Shown here one piece after another: positions 1 to 8,087 of a stretch of DNA of 64,000 nt. Every line of letters starts with the position of its first letter. Position 1 is the first letter of the stretch. The stretch comes from Candidatus Glassbacteria bacterium (lineage in GTDB: Bacteria > Gemmatimonadota > Glassbacteria > GWA2-58-10), in the NCBI GenBank assembly GCA_019456185.1, contig VRUH01000003.1, forward strand, positions 18,204 to 82,203, in the 5' to 3' direction. A program made the translations under genes and the position numbers. The notes beneath the pieces were generated by a model. It was not told the DNA's origin. It made no database searches and worked only from the letters and a program-made list of their open reading frames with translations.

Positions 1-1316
1 CTATTACAAGCATAAGCACAGCCACGCCGAACAGGATTGTCTTCTGGTAAGAAGGTAAACATCGGCTGACCGGCCTTATTTGCCATCCATTCCAGCCGCT
101 TGAGGTCAGGAACCTCGATATTCAGGGTCCGGAGTATCGAATAGAGAGTGCGGTTATCGAAGGGATTATTGATCAGGCGGAGGGCCAGGGCGCACACCCG
201 GACCGGTTCGCTTTTCCAGAAGTCCAGCTTCGAGCCGATCCTGACGAAAGGAACATCCTCATCGTACCGGCTATCCTTTAACCACTGTGCAAAGTTTTTA
301 AGCTGGCCGTTCTTCCTTGCCATTACAGCTATATCCGCATATCTGTAGTCGTGGTGGTCTACAAGCTCCTTGATCGTTTCAACGATATAGATTCCTTCAT
401 GGAGCAGGTCGGCAAACGCCCCGGTGTGGACATGGACCTTTCGGGGACTCTTCCGGGTGGGGATAAGGGGCTCACCGTAAAGAGCAGACGAGACAATATT
501 GTTGGCGAAGTAGACTATCCCCGGCAGGCTCCGGTAGTTCTTCACCAGGTCGAACCGGGTAGCAATATCGGCATACTTCATCAACAGGTCCGGACGTGCC
601 CCGCGCCATCCATAGATCGATTGCCGGTAATCTCCGACAACAAAGAGCTTATCTGGACTCAGTATTTGCAGGAAATCCCACTGAACAATATCCGTATCCT
701 GGTATTCATCGACAAACACCAGCCGCCAGAGCCGGCGATAATGTAGGATCACTTCGGGAAATTCGATCATCAATTTAAGGGCGGTATCCAGCAGCCCTTG
801 ATAGTCCAGGGCGTTATACCTGCGAAGGATATTTTTGTACTGGTGAAGAATGTGCAGAACTTCTAATCGCTTGGGATGGGCCGGGGTTTTCCTCTCGGCC
901 TCATGCTGCATAACTTCCAGAACAAGGCCAACGGACACCTTCTCCCCGAAATCTTTTATTATCGATTCTATAACGTCCCGTTGGTCCACCTGGTCGTAGA
1001 TGGAGAGGTTTGGCTTGTAACCGAGCCGGTCCCCCCAATCCTTGACGACCTGCAGGGCGATCGCGTGAAACGTCCCGATCCGCATCTTGCCAGCTTTGGC
1101 CGGAGTAAGCATCTTGCCGAGGCGATCTCGCATTTCCCCCGCGGCCTTTCGGGTAAACGTCAGGGCAAGCATGGTGTTCGGGGATTCGCCGCTCTCTACA
1201 AGCCGCTGTATCCGGTTTGTCAGAACGTGCGTCTTCCCGGTCCCGGCGCCGGCCACGGTTAGAATCCTGTCAGAATCGGAATTAACAGCCGCTAACTGTT
1301 CCTTATTAAGGTTCAT
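1..1316 (-). CDS. UvrD/PcrA-like superfamily 1 DNA helicase, cut by the left edge
   Basis: This 3'->5' DNA helicase would unwind DNA during phage replication or repair. The frame stays open from ATG at 1316 to base 1 (438 codons), so the C-terminus is missing. Motifs read in order: Walker A AGAGTGKTHVLTNR near residues 19-32, motif Ia TFTRKAAGEM, motif Ib GTFHAIAL, motif II VDEYQDTD (DExx box), motif III VGDYRQSIYGWRGA, and motif IV NYRSLPGIV. The order and wording are those of UvrD/Rep/PcrA. AAGGA lies 6 bases before the ATG, and the start overlaps the stop of the small upstream frame (ATGA). A cellular repair gene cannot be excluded, but the tight coupling to phage genes argues that it belongs to the prophage. 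Confidence 0.88.
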   Translation of the reverse strand, partial: MNLNKEQLAAVNSDSDRILTVAGAGTGKTHVLTNRIQRLVESGESPNTMLALTFTRKAAGEMRDRLGKMLTPAKAGKMRIGTFHAIALQVVKDWGDRLGYKPNLSIYDQVDQRDVIESIIKDFGEKVSVGLVLEVMQHEAERKTPAHPKRLEVLHILHQYKNILRRYNALDYQGLLDTALKLMIEFPEVILHYRRLWRLVFVDEYQDTDIVQWDFLQILSPDKLFVVGDYRQSIYGWRGARPDLLMKYADIATRFDLVKNYRSLPGIVYFANNIVSSALYGEPLIPTRKSPRKVHVHTGAFADLLHEGIYIVETIKELVDHHDYRYADIAVMARKNGQLKNFAQWLKDSRYDEDVPFVRIGSKLDFWKSEPVRVCALALRLINNPFDNRTLYSILRTLNIEVPDLKRLEWMANKAGQPMFTFLPEDNPVRRGCAYACN

Positions 1317-1432
1317 CGCTTCGTCCTTCTGGCCCGGCGGCGGAGGGTTCTACGCCACTTCATTTCACGCCGGCGGCGCTCTTCCAGGCTAATTCTCGGT
1401 CCGTTGTTACAGTAGATCATGCAGGTTGGCAA
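1313..1432 (-). CDS. Small very basic peptide, 39 aa
   Basis: A short frame starts at TTG 1432, with AAGGAGA 9 bases upstream, and ends in a TGA that overlaps the helicase ATG as ATGA. An ATG at 1420 is also in frame. The product has a CMIYC pair near its start and an Arg/Lys-rich tail of the type RRRRxxxxWRRTLRRRARR, so nucleic-acid binding is possible but not shown. The strong ribosome-binding site and the coupling to the helicase are the main support; there is no recognisable family. Confidence 0.4.
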   Translation of the reverse strand: MPTCMIYCNNGPRISLEERRRREMKWRRTLRRRARRTKR

Positions 1433-1460
1433 TGGATTGAATCTCCTTGAATTAACGAGG

Positions 1461-1521
1461 GAGCGGGGCGGACTGGCAGTCCTGTCTGCCGCCCGGAGAG
1501 ATTGGGCTGCCCGCCCCGCTC
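1461..1521. repeat. 11-bp perfect inverted repeat with an inner 5-bp stem
   Basis: GAGCGGGGCGG (1461-1471) is exactly complementary to CCGCCCCGCTC (1511-1521). Inside the loop GGCAG (1475-1479) pairs with CTGCC (1486-1490). It lies between two leftward genes and has no U-run on the minus strand, so it is more likely an mRNA structure or processing site than an intrinsic terminator. Confidence 0.5.
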
Positions 1522-1526
1522 TACCT

Positions 1527-2141
1527 CTATTTCAAAAGTTCGCGGTTCTTTGCTACTCGCGCCTGGTATTCTGGAAAACGTGCCTCCGGGCGGAGGTAAT
1601 TATCCAACGCTCCCTTGAGCTGGCAGAGTAGATTGGTAGTTTTTCCCAGGGCGTCCAAAAGGCTTTCCTCACTCGGTACGACCTTCTGCCCGTCCAGCAG
1701 GGCGGCTCCTTTCGCGGCTAACCGGACCTCGTTTATGATTGTTGCAAGCTCCTTCGCAGTTTTCATCGGGGCCTCGAATGCGTCAAGGGCCATGCCCTCT
1801 ATCTCCCGCAACAGGGCACGGAGTAGGTCGCGCTCGGATTTGACCTCTTCTATTCGATCGAGAATGGCCGAATCTACGAGATTGTAACCTTGCTCAAACT
1901 TCTTTTTCCACTCATCCCGCTCCTTCTCAGCGGCCTCCACCCGGCTTTTCATGGCCCCGTAATTCCGATCAGAAAACTTCAGCCCTGAAAGTTCCTCGAT
2001 TCTTGCCTCAAGCTTCACGATGCGACAGTGAGGACAGAACCACTTCTCCTGTGTTTCTTCCTTTGCCGTGGGATCGCCCATACTTGGAAACACTTCACAA
2101 AACAGGGGCGTATCGTGTACCTCGCACAGTTGTTCAGCCAT
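1527..2141 (-). CDS. Zinc-ribbon/coiled-coil phage protein, 204 aa
   Basis: No known family was recognised. The product opens with a Cys-rich stretch (LCEVHDTPLFCEV) and a WFCPHCR zinc-ribbon pair, followed by a long charged helical segment (KLEARIEEL through EKERDEWKKKFEQ) that should form a coiled coil. The start at 2141 is preferred over one further upstream because GAGGTGGGTT directly precedes ATG and the longer version would overlap the neighbour by more than 100 bases. It follows the 83-aa gene by 8 bases in the same leftward operon. A structural or DNA-associated accessory role is possible. Confidence 0.7.
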   Translation of the reverse strand: MAEQLCEVHDTPLFCEVFPSMGDPTAKEETQEKWFCPHCRIVKLEARIEELSGLKFSDRNYGAMKSRVEAAEKERDEWKKKFEQGYNLVDSAILDRIEEVKSERDLLRALLREIEGMALDAFEAPMKTAKELATIINEVRLAAKGAALLDGQKVVPSEESLLDALGKTTNLLCQLKGALDNYLRPEARFPEYQARVAKNRELLK

Positions 2142-2149
2142 AACCCACC

Positions 2150-2401
2150 TCAGTCCAGTTTGGCACAGTGATCCGCTATTAACTCTCCCAGAAAAGAAAC
2201 ACTTACGCCCCACTTCTCTGCGAGTTCTCTGAATGTCAGCCCCGTTGAAAACCCAGTGCTTGATCTGCACGTCATGCGCGGATTGACCGGCTGTGAGTGA
2301 AGTTCAAAGCAAATGATTTCTCCAAAACTCCCGCCGCCCCCCGTCGGGTGCTGGGCATACCTGTCCTCAATATCACGTCTAAATTTCTCGACTTTACTCA
2401 T
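2150..2401 (-). CDS. Small helix-turn-helix-like protein, 83 aa
   Basis: The start ATG at 2401 overlaps the last codons of the upstream gene by 8 bases. The C-terminal half reads LTFRELAEKWGVSVSFLGEL, with the spacing of a helix-turn-helix (helix, VS turn, recognition-like helix). The N-terminal half contains a Gly-rich stretch (HPTGGGGSFGEI). It could be a small DNA-binding regulator of the early operon; the assignment is by pattern only. Confidence 0.6.
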   Translation of the reverse strand: MSKVEKFRRDIEDRYAQHPTGGGGSFGEIICFELHSQPVNPRMTCRSSTGFSTGLTFRELAEKWGVSVSFLGELIADHCAKLD

Positions 2402-2960
2402 TTTCCCCCGCCAGCAGTTTATCGAACTGCTCCTGCGTGAGCTTCCCATCGCGTACCGGCTTCGGCACTTCGCCGCTCTTCCCGTCCAGCAGGGCGGCCG
2501 GGTATCCCACCAATGCCACTTTATAGACTGTCCCATCGGGCTTATTCTTGATTGGCAAACCCAAGCGCCGAAGCGTTGTGGTCACATTTACACCCATTGC
2601 CTCCGGGCAATCTGTTGCTATGGTTCCAAGCTTATTATACAATATCAGTTTCGTCTTTTCTTTCAATCTGCTTTTCACGCCCGCTTGCCAATACAAAACA
2701 CAGCGGCATTGCCTGTCTGACCATTTCGGATGTTTCTCTTTCATCCTTTTGGCATGTGCACCTAAGTCAAATTTCTCAACAACAAACCAGCACGGCCTTT
2801 CCAGATCAAACACCCGATCTATGGTCGCAACGGCCGGTGGGCATATCGCTTTCTTTCCATAATTCGGGCAACCTTTCGGATGACCGGGATAAGGGAGCTT
2901 GCACCACTCTCGCGCCTCCAGGTTGACAAGCACCTGGCCTGTGGCTTCGATTATCATCAT
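2394..2960 (-). CDS. DUF2284-like predicted metal-binding protein, 188 aa
   Basis: The N-terminal part has a dense Cys pattern, EWCKLPYPGHPKGCPNYGKK then ICPPAV, like the C..C.xYG...CPP signature of DUF2284 proteins. A second element, DCPEAMGVNVTTTLRRLGL, resembles the family's C-terminal segment. These proteins are thought to bind iron or zinc, but their function is unknown. The start codon overlaps the stop of the upstream AP2-like gene (ATGA), so the two are translationally coupled. It sits with a DUF5131 gene, another Cys-rich metal protein, in the same operon. Confidence 0.65.
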   Translation of the reverse strand: MMIIEATGQVLVNLEAREWCKLPYPGHPKGCPNYGKKAICPPAVATIDRVFDLERPCWFVVEKFDLGAHAKRMKEKHPKWSDRQCRCVLYWQAGVKSRLKEKTKLILYNKLGTIATDCPEAMGVNVTTTLRRLGLPIKNKPDGTVYKVALVGYPAALLDGKSGEVPKPVRDGKLTQEQFDKLLAGENE

Positions 2961-3532
2961 TCACCCGCCCCTATCCCTGGAGTCGGCGGACGGAGAAGGA
3001 TATAGCCCCGCTCCCCCCCGCTGTAGCGTAACCGTAGGGCTTCGCGGGAAATGCCAGCAATCCGCGCCCACTCTGCCATATTCTTGGTTCTCTTTCCTAT
3101 CGTGATGGGCCTGCCTGGTTTGCCTTGCTGCTCGGTACTCCAATAGCTATTCTCCGGGCAATGCGGCTTCGTTCTGTCCTTGCGGTTGAGGCGCCTTCCC
3201 TGTTCATATCCATTGGCAAAAGACCAGTCCCTGAACGCCCCAAAGCTTTTCCACGCCGTTGCCCCATTCCTCACCGCCTGATGATAAGTAGAATATATGG
3301 GGGTTCCTGACAGGCCGTGGGTCGTGGCACACGGGCCCTCGGCAATTCGGCATTCGTTACACTGGACGCTTTGCCCGCGCCGTAAGTTGGTGCCAAATAC
3401 TTCCCCGGTGTACCCGCAATCACAGCGACATAACCATCGGGCCACACCGGTCTTACTGTTCTCAGCCCGTTCAAGTACGGTCCATCTGCCGAAAGTTCGT
3501 CCGATCATCTGAATCCTAAGCTTCCCGGACAT
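2957..3532 (-). CDS. AP2/HNH-associated phage DNA-binding protein, diverged copy, 191 aa
   Basis: Residues about 8-65 read IGRTFGRWTVLERAEN then WLCRCDCGYTGEV and QCNECR, the zinc-containing N-terminal module typical of phage AP2-domain/HNH proteins. The middle part (FGAFRDWSFANGYEQG) parallels the paralogue at 7449-8087, but the paralogue's DRIDNDGNY nuclease-like motif is replaced by LNRKDRTKPHCPENSYW. The C-terminus (NMAEWARIAGISREALRLRY) looks like a specificity or HTH segment. GGAGGGGAAATA precedes the ATG. It is probably a DNA-binding protein without nuclease activity. Confidence 0.68.
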   Translation of the reverse strand: MSGKLRIQMIGRTFGRWTVLERAENSKTGVARWLCRCDCGYTGEVFGTNLRRGQSVQCNECRIAEGPCATTHGLSGTPIYSTYHQAVRNGATAWKSFGAFRDWSFANGYEQGRRLNRKDRTKPHCPENSYWSTEQQGKPGRPITIGKRTKNMAEWARIAGISREALRLRYSGGERGYILLRPPTPGIGAGE

Positions 3533-3548
3533 TATTTCCCCTCCACTT

Positions 3549-3568
3549 GGAGCTCCCGCGGGAGCTCC
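3549..3568. repeat. 20-bp perfect palindrome
   Basis: GGAGCTCCCGCGGGAGCTCC is its own reverse complement. It lies directly after the stop of the 29-aa gene and 16 bases before the start of the AP2-like gene. No U-run follows on the minus strand, so an mRNA hairpin or a dimer-binding operator is more likely than a strong terminator. Confidence 0.55.
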
Positions 3569-3569
3569 T

Positions 3570-3659
3570 TCACGGTTTCTGGGTATCCGACCAAAAAATT
3601 ATTATCCATAAAACAATCACAAGAAAAAACCAGTACGCATTTTCATTGGTAAGGTCCAT
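3570..3659 (-). CDS. Single-pass membrane microprotein, 29 aa
   Basis: The ATG at 3659 shares one base with the TGA of the upstream DUF5131 gene (TGATG), a typical re-initiation arrangement. The product is a short polar N-terminus (MDLTNENAYW), a hydrophobic stretch of about 17 residues (FFLVIVLWIIIFW) and a polar tail SDTQKP. That is a credible transmembrane microprotein. Its role is unknown; a perfect palindrome follows the stop codon. Confidence 0.55.
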   Translation of the reverse strand: MDLTNENAYWFFLVIVLWIIIFWSDTQKP

Positions 3660-4396
3660 CAGTCTACCCCCAATCCTTCGGGGAGCTGCTGTGGGCCGTT
3701 CCCGGCGTTGTCCTTGATGAAAACAGGCTTTCCCCACTCTTTAGACAATTCCACAACCGCCCACATTAGCGAATCGTTGGGCTTCTGAGGATTTTTGCCG
3801 GTCAGCCCGCCCACAATAATCCAGTCAGCATGAAAAGCATCGACCGGTAGAACGCCACCGACAAAGGGCTCAATTGACACAAATCGCCGCTCTGGAACAG
3901 AATCCATCAATACCTTAATGCGGTCATTCGTTTTTCTTTCTCCCGTTACACTCGTTCCGCACCAGCAGTTTTCGGGAAACTCGTACTGTGCGTAGCCGAC
4001 CGGGTTCTTGGTCAGGAACAGGAACCGATGCTGTGGCAAGCCAGCGCAGACCTCAAGCACCTGGAGCACATGAACGGGCGAAACGTCAGCCCCCGGCTTG
4101 ATCCAGTTGCCGAACATATCCGCGCAGGAGCCGACAAATACCCTGGAGGGTTCTGTTGTTGCCAGCTCTTTCTTCATTTTTGCCAGCTGGTCAGGATGAA
4201 AAGTCGGCTTCATTATTTCCTGCCGGCGGGCCTCTTTTTCAGCCTCGGTAGGCTTGTAGCCTTTCGGCCAGAAAAACTTCATCTTCGGCTGATCGTCCCT
4301 CGCCACATAGCAGTAAGAGCACCATTTGTCACAACCCGTAATCGGATTTCTCGTTTCGTGACACCAGCCGATTGCGTTGTGTTTACGTTTTCTCAT
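3659..4396 (-). CDS. DUF5131 (phage Gp37/Gp68-like) radical-SAM-type protein
   Basis: The N-terminus reads IGWCHETRNPITGCDKWCSY followed by CYV, which contains the CxxxCxxC arrangement of the radical-SAM [4Fe-4S] site and the xNPxTGC wording of DUF5131 (Gp37/Gp68). Later segments (RVFVGSCADMFGNW, HRFLFLTKNP, WIIVGGLTG) also fit this family. These proteins are common in phages; their substrate is unknown. At 245 aa the length is normal. The start overlaps the end of the MerR-type gene by 4 bases (ATGA), so both belong to one operon. Confidence 0.85.
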   Translation of the reverse strand: MRKRKHNAIGWCHETRNPITGCDKWCSYCYVARDDQPKMKFFWPKGYKPTEAEKEARRQEIMKPTFHPDQLAKMKKELATTEPSRVFVGSCADMFGNWIKPGADVSPVHVLQVLEVCAGLPQHRFLFLTKNPVGYAQYEFPENCWCGTSVTGERKTNDRIKVLMDSVPERRFVSIEPFVGGVLPVDAFHADWIIVGGLTGKNPQKPNDSLMWAVVELSKEWGKPVFIKDNAGNGPQQLPEGLGVD

Positions 4397-4755
4397 TTTA
4401 ACCCGATCTCTTCGGGCGTTGGCAGGTAAGCTCTAATCTCTAATAAACGCCTCTTGCCGTCTTTACTGAAGCAGCATTGCCTAATGCTCTTTTGATGGAC
4501 AGATTCCCCGGCAGATTCTACCAATAAACCGGCAATATCCCTTGAGAGGCCCGCTTGCTCGGTCAGCTCGGCGAAGAGGTATATCTTTTGCATATCGTGA
4601 ACCGTGAGCCGGTATGGCTTTTTCCCCCTTCTCCCATCGTTTGGGAAAGCCACTTTGATATAGCCCGCCGATATCCAAAAGCGTAGTTGCTGGGGACCGA
4701 GATTAAATAGGGTGGTGGCTTCATGTATGGTGTATAGCTTCTCTTTCTCGTTCAT
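4393..4755 (-). CDS. MerR-type helix-turn-helix protein, 120 aa
   Basis: The first 60 residues, YTIHEATTLFNLGPQQLRFW then ISAGYIKVAFPNDGRRGKKPYR, have the winged-helix layout of MerR-family DNA-binding domains (helix-turn-helix plus wing). The rest is short and lacks an evident effector-binding domain. The start at 4755 is supported by the coupled downstream gene. It is probably a regulator of, or excisionase-like protein in, the early block. Confidence 0.72.
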   Translation of the reverse strand: MNEKEKLYTIHEATTLFNLGPQQLRFWISAGYIKVAFPNDGRRGKKPYRLTVHDMQKIYLFAELTEQAGLSRDIAGLLVESAGESVHQKSIRQCCFSKDGKRRLLEIRAYLPTPEEIGLK

Positions 4756-4773
4756 TTCACGACCCCGGCCAGA

Positions 4774-5094
4774 TCAGCGGGGAGCAATGGTTCTTTGGGC
4801 ATCGTCGTCCTCCGGGAAGGCGATATAATCAAAGGCATAAAATTCGTGCAGTTCTTCCGCGCACAGGTCGATAACCGGCTCCATGCTGTGGTGGAAGGCG
4901 CTTGGTGCTCGCGGATCATCTGTCCTTTTGGAAGGTAGGAACTCCACCTGATACACCCCTGGCGCCATGTGGTCTATCGTGCGGTTCATGGACTCGTGCT
5001 GCTTGAGGGTGACAACATCACCGGGCGAAGCATCCTTATCCCACCCCAAGAGACACCAGCGGCCCGTTTTCCCGAGACAGATTATTGCTTTCAT
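4774..5094 (-). CDS. Hypothetical phage protein, 106 aa
   Basis: Unrecognised acidic protein starting KAIICLGKTGRWCLLGWDKD. The start ATG overlaps the upstream stop (ATGA at 5091-5094), and the strand and spacing match the operon. A central beta-rich part (GDVVTLKQHES, GVYQVEFLPS) is followed by an acidic helix (DLCAEELHEFYAF). Nothing indicates function. Confidence 0.6.
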   Translation of the reverse strand: MKAIICLGKTGRWCLLGWDKDASPGDVVTLKQHESMNRTIDHMAPGVYQVEFLPSKRTDDPRAPSAFHHSMEPVIDLCAEELHEFYAFDYIAFPEDDDAQRTIAPR

Positions 5095-5327
5095 GCAAAC
5101 CCCTTTGCCGCCGGATTTCCGTTTAACATCCGTCCCCTTATATCGTACTGGACATGCACACCGATCACGGCGCAGACCATAATCGCTGTCGTATCGTTTA
5201 CCGCGGCAACTTTCCTCGAGCAGAACGGGCAGGTATAAACACCCTTCACGGCCTCGACTTCCTCTCTCGGCCAGTCCAACATTTCTTTAATATCCTGCCA
5301 GCCGGGGAACTCGTGAACGAATATCAT
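5091..5327 (-). CDS. Small CxxC protein, 78 aa
   Basis: A short protein with a single YTCPFCSRKV zinc-knuckle-like pair near residue 33 and a hydrophobic stretch TTAIMVCAVIGVHV. It overlaps its downstream neighbour (ATGA) and begins 8 bases after the ATPase stop. Its family is unknown; it could bind one metal ion as a dimer. Confidence 0.58.
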   Translation of the reverse strand: MIFVHEFPGWQDIKEMLDWPREEVEAVKGVYTCPFCSRKVAAVNDTTAIMVCAVIGVHVQYDIRGRMLNGNPAAKGFA

Positions 5328-5335
5328 TGGCTAAC

Positions 5336-7456
5336 CTAACCGATCAATGGGAACTCGATAATTTCCATGCCCTCGATCGCCGTCTGGCAAACATCGGCAG
5401 GAATCCGACTGCCATCTGGCCACGTCCCAACGATCGATTCAGGAAGAGTCTTGCTCGATGCCGCGATCACGTTATCAAGGCCGCAGTATTCAGCTACTTT
5501 CGGCAGACCGCGCAAGAACTTTTCCTCGTAATCCGCGGAGATCACTTCGAGGTTGTCCAGGGCAAGAAGCTTTAACGGGCTTTGGCTGTGCTTACAGATC
5601 ACCGCCACCAGGCAGGCCAGCAGGATACAACCCTGGCCGGTGGAAAGGCTATCGAAAGCGATATAGTTACCGCCGTTTTTCCAACCGAAATCGAAGATCT
5701 CAGTACCCCGGCCGTCAACGGTCCGGAAGCTGAACTCTACGCCCTCGATGCCGAAAAGCCTGAGACTCTCGTTTACCTCGAGCTTGATAGGATTAAGCTT
5801 TTCTTTCACCAGATCGCCCTTTAATCCACTCGGCCCCAAGACCTTGATCATCTGCTTTATGCAATACAGGCGCGTTTGCGCGGCGTCAGCATCACCGACT
5901 GAGCGCAACTGGATATTCAGCTCGTTTTCCTCTTCCTGCTTCGCATCGAGCTGAGCCTCAAGAGTCTCGATCCTCGTTTTCAGGCCGGCGAGTTGCTGTT
6001 CCATTCCATCGGTCGCAACCGGGTTCTCCACTTTTTTAGCGAGAACGTCTTTCAACTCATTCTCCGCTTCCTCTAATTCCGCCCCTCTGGTGGACGCTGC
6101 GGCCTCTTCGGTGTCCCGTTTTGTTTCCAGAGCAAGAATCTCGTTGCGGAGGTCGCCCTCGGACAATTTACCCGCAGTGATCGCCTCGTTAAGGGCGCTA
6201 TTGGTAATGAGGGTTTTCTGGTAAGCCTTGCCCTCGGCCTCATTCGCCGTCTTCGAGTTGCCATCTTTCTCAACAATCTTTTTGTCCATATCGGGTGATG
6301 ATGGAAACAGGGGACTACACTTCTCGCAGAGCTGGTCCCGAATATCCCCTAATTCTTCAAAGGCGTTCTTTTGGGAGCGTAGTCCTTGGGCCACCCTCAA
6401 GGCGGTAGCCGCTTCCGCTTTCGCCGTTTCATACAAACCACCCGCTTCCTGGTGGGCTTTCTCCAGTTTTGCCTGAGCGGTGGCGTTTTCCTCTCTCTGC
6501 TTCGGTTCCCGCTCATTGCGATCCACGATCGTTTTCTTGATCGCACCTATGTCGGCGCCACCCTCTTTCAGCCTAACAATACGGGCGGACAGTGAATCAG
6601 TCCGCCCCTGTCTGGACTCCAACGCCGCGAACAGGGGGGCGTTCTTGGCAAGTTCGGACACAACCATTTCCTTGTCCTTTCGAGCCTGGTCCAGTTCAGT
6701 TTTCAGCCCCCGAAGATCGCCAGCTACAGTTTTCCGCTCGGATTGTGCTTCGGCCATCTTCACCGCCGCGCCCCTGGCGTTCTGGATTTCCCTGGTGGCG
6801 GTACTCTTTTCCTCCGCAAGCCACTTGAGGGCATAATCGAGATCACCGCCATGCAGATCCACCAGTTCAACGGAGATCTCGTGCAAAACAACGCCGGCCA
6901 ACTTTGCTTCCCCTCGAGCGCATTCCTTCAAGAGTTTTTTAATCCGAGCACCCGTTACCTCGGAAGACTCACCCAGGCGGTAAAAGAAATCCCTGCGCTT
7001 ATCTCCGCTCATAGCCAAGAAAGCCCGCACGTCCACCACTACAGGATCAAGGCCGGCCCATTGCCGGATTACCCCTTCCTTCGAGGATAACTTCGTGCCG
7101 CAATCAGCCGGCTCGGGTGAGAGGTCTATTTCCTGAGTAATCTTTTCTTTGGTTTCCCCACTGGCGGGATCTCGCTTTAGGGTTCTATCCCAGGACCGGC
7201 GAAAAGTTCTCGAGTCCGCTACGGATATTTCAACCCCCATGTAGTTGGTGTCCGGTGTGCTGTTGGCGAGTTTGAACACATCCGCCGTTCCGCTGACCGA
7301 GGCTTCCGGCAGGGCCCCGGTGATCGCAAGCTTGGTGGCCTGAATAGTTTGGGTCTTTCCCGACCCGTTAGGGCCGCACAGCAAAACGACTTCGGCTATC
7401 TCGATTTCGAGATCACGCGCCGATTTGAAGTTGATCATTCGAATTTTTTCAATCAT
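5336..7456 (-). CDS. Rad50/SbcC-like SMC-family ATPase, 706 aa
   Basis: Likely a DNA-repair/recombination ATPase of the ABC/SMC type. It opens IRMINFKSARDLEIEI with Walker A GPNGSGKTQ at about residues 28-36. A long charged coiled coil follows, with a CEKC pair near the middle that may act as a small zinc hook. The C-terminal half-domain has the signature SLSTGQGC (about 603-610), a Walker B-like LKLLALDNLE (about 628-637) and an H-loop-like VIAASS. The Asp-Asn in place of Asp-Glu in Walker B is unusual and could reduce ATP hydrolysis. No SbcD/Mre11 nuclease gene is next to it. Its start lies inside the end of the upstream HNH gene. Confidence 0.82.
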   Translation of the reverse strand: MIEKIRMINFKSARDLEIEIAEVVLLCGPNGSGKTQTIQATKLAITGALPEASVSGTADVFKLANSTPDTNYMGVEISVADSRTFRRSWDRTLKRDPASGETKEKITQEIDLSPEPADCGTKLSSKEGVIRQWAGLDPVVVDVRAFLAMSGDKRRDFFYRLGESSEVTGARIKKLLKECARGEAKLAGVVLHEISVELVDLHGGDLDYALKWLAEEKSTATREIQNARGAAVKMAEAQSERKTVAGDLRGLKTELDQARKDKEMVVSELAKNAPLFAALESRQGRTDSLSARIVRLKEGGADIGAIKKTIVDRNEREPKQREENATAQAKLEKAHQEAGGLYETAKAEAATALRVAQGLRSQKNAFEELGDIRDQLCEKCSPLFPSSPDMDKKIVEKDGNSKTANEAEGKAYQKTLITNSALNEAITAGKLSEGDLRNEILALETKRDTEEAAASTRGAELEEAENELKDVLAKKVENPVATDGMEQQLAGLKTRIETLEAQLDAKQEEENELNIQLRSVGDADAAQTRLYCIKQMIKVLGPSGLKGDLVKEKLNPIKLEVNESLRLFGIEGVEFSFRTVDGRGTEIFDFGWKNGGNYIAFDSLSTGQGCILLACLVAVICKHSQSPLKLLALDNLEVISADYEEKFLRGLPKVAEYCGLDNVIAASSKTLPESIVGTWPDGSRIPADVCQTAIEGMEIIEFPLIG

Positions 7457-8087
7457 TGCTTGTTCTCCTTCTTCTTGCCGGTTTGAGTAGGGCGGCCCCT
7501 CGGGTGCCCTTGCGGTAACGAGAATTGACTGTTACGGCATTGAGATTGTAAAGCTTGGCCCATTCAGTAAGACAGCGTGTTTTTCCTTTTATGGTGATCT
7601 GTACGTTCCGCCGGTGGTTCCTGCACTGAGTTCGCCTCGTCGCCCACCGGCAGTTGCCGGGTTCGTAGTTTCCGTCGTTGTCGATCCGGTCTATTTCCAG
7701 GTTCTCCTTGTGGCCATTCGCCAACGCCCAATCTCGAAAAGCCTCAAAATTCTCGTCCCATTCGGCGCAGACCCGGATCCCCCGGCCGCCGTAGTTTTTG
7801 TAAGCGCTGTTGTTCTTTAGGCTGCAACGGTGTCGCATATTCTTCCACACGCTATAAAGCTTTGCACCCGACTCACCATGCGTTTCCCCGTGGCGGTTGC
7901 CTCGATTCGAGCAGCTTTTACATCGACGGGCAGAGCCGCTTCTAAGCCGTTGGCCCTCAATTGCTTTTTCCGTACCACAAATACACCGGCACAGCCACTT
8001 CGCCTTACCCGCTCGATCATTTTCTGCTCTCTCGATTACGGTCCAGGAGCCGAATCGTTTTCCGGTTATGTCAATCAGTTCGCCCAA
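7449..8087 (-). CDS. AP2/HNH-type homing-endonuclease-like protein, 212 aa
   Basis: The N-terminal zinc module (ITGKRFGSWTVIERAEND, WLCRCICGTEKAI, CKSCSN) is followed by the conserved middle YKNYGGRGIRVCAEWDENF and a nuclease-like motif LEIDRIDNDGNYEPGNCRWA. This is the usual architecture of phage AP2-domain HNH proteins, often free-standing homing endonucleases. The C-terminal basic tail may contact DNA. It sits between the 432-aa gene and the ATPase, overlapping the latter by 8 bases, a typical insertion position for such genes. A diverged paralogue is at 2957-3532. Confidence 0.8.
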   Translation of the reverse strand: MGELIDITGKRFGSWTVIERAENDRAGKAKWLCRCICGTEKAIEGQRLRSGSARRCKSCSNRGNRHGETHGESGAKLYSVWKNMRHRCSLKNNSAYKNYGGRGIRVCAEWDENFEAFRDWALANGHKENLEIDRIDNDGNYEPGNCRWATRRTQCRNHRRNVQITIKGKTRCLTEWAKLYNLNAVTVNSRYRKGTRGAALLKPARRRRTSND

